37,947 nucleotides of DNA from JAVBMU01 sp031552185 (GTDB taxonomy: Bacteria > Actinomycetota > Actinomycetes > Actinomycetales > Cellulomonadaceae): positions 1 to 37,947 of the forward strand of contig JAVBMU010000104.1 in the NCBI GenBank assembly GCA_031552185.1, read 5' to 3'. Positions 37,890 to 37,947 of the stretch are shown one piece after another. A program made the position numbers and the translations under genes. The notes beneath the pieces are model-generated. The model did not search any database and was not told the origin of the DNA. It saw only the letters and a program-made list of their open reading frames with translations. How positions within the stretch are numbered: position 1 is the stretch's first letter; each line of letters starts with the position of its first letter.

Positions 37890-37947
37890 CGAGGTAGATC
37901 CGTGGCGTCGCGGGACCGGCGTGTCGGTCGCGCTACGGCTCTACCTC
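37890..37947. repeat. Long inverted repeat at the window edge, same family as 24787-24865
   Basis: The left arm CGAGGTAGATCCGT (37890-37903) is identical to the left arm at 24787-24800. The right arm ACGGCTCTACCTC (37935-37947) pairs with one mismatch and is cut by the window edge. The 31-nt loop differs from the other copy. Confidence 0.75.

Noticed and set aside
1..37947. tRNA genes, rRNA genes, CRISPR arrays, prophage modules and replication origins.
   Set aside because: No cloverleaf-like TTCGANTC stem, regularly spaced repeat array, phage structural gene or DnaA-box cluster was seen on either strand by eye.

Overview
This window is GC-rich DNA (roughly 70% or more by eye) from an actinobacterium. 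The evidence is the codon use, many GTG starts, ATGA/GTGA start-stop overlaps, a PadR-DUF1048-ABC module, a type III PKS cluster of actinobacterial type, and several genes whose start codon sits 6-8 nt after a -10 hexamer, so they are probably leaderless. I cannot name the genus from this sequence. Propionibacteriales or Micrococcales are guesses. I saw no rRNA, tRNA, CRISPR array or intact insertion sequence.

Layout. 1-2278 (-): Tex S1-domain protein, cut by the window edge. 2361-4742 (+): PadR regulator, DUF1048 protein and a two-gene drug-type ABC exporter behind a likely PadR operator. 4831-4965: a C-terminal remnant of an RtcB RNA ligase gene. 5025-5560 (+): a Phd/YefM-RelE type toxin-antitoxin pair. 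5699-15896 (+): a ten-kilobase sugar locus. Its SIS isomerase/deaminase, ROK kinase, PfkB kinase, class II aldolase, DeoR regulator, GH112 phosphorylase, lipoprotein binding protein and two ABC permeases fit import of galacto-N-biose/lacto-N-biose, phosphorolysis to galactose 1-phosphate plus N-acetylhexosamine, and breakdown of the amino sugar by the tagatose-6-phosphate route. The deacetylase that this route needs is not in the window.

15948-19863 (-): a Hen1-Pnkp RNA-repair cassette (3'-end 2'-O-methyltransferase, then kinase-phosphatase-ligase). 19931-21200: two unrecognised or poorly known small genes lie between decayed pieces of IS3-family transposase (orfA on the left, orfB on the right). 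21223-24794 (+): a DMT/YdcZ-type transporter and a short class II UvrA-like protein. 24874-27596: a transglycosylase-like exported protein, then a TetR regulator divergent from a YhgE/Pip-like membrane protein with a perfect palindromic operator between them. 27704-29107: a HicB-like small protein and a zinc alcohol dehydrogenase.

29581-33350: a compact biosynthetic cluster with a type III PKS, an ICMT-family methyltransferase and an FAD hydroxylase in one overlapping operon, and a UbiA prenyltransferase divergent from it. The set suggests a prenylated, methylated alkylresorcinol or quinone-like membrane product. 33409-37671: Sua5/YciO, lipase maturation factor family protein, UDPGP-type uridylyltransferase and YigZ. 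The right end (37662-37947) holds a tandem duplication over the yigZ stop codon and palindromes. One of these shares a 14-base arm with the terminator-like repeat after the UvrA-like gene 13 kb away.

The points most worth a second look are: RNA repair (Pnkp-Hen1 present, RtcB decayed in the same window), the GNB/LNB locus, the PKS-UbiA cluster, the IS3-relic-bounded cargo, the shared intergenic palindrome and the recurring leaderless-start geometry.
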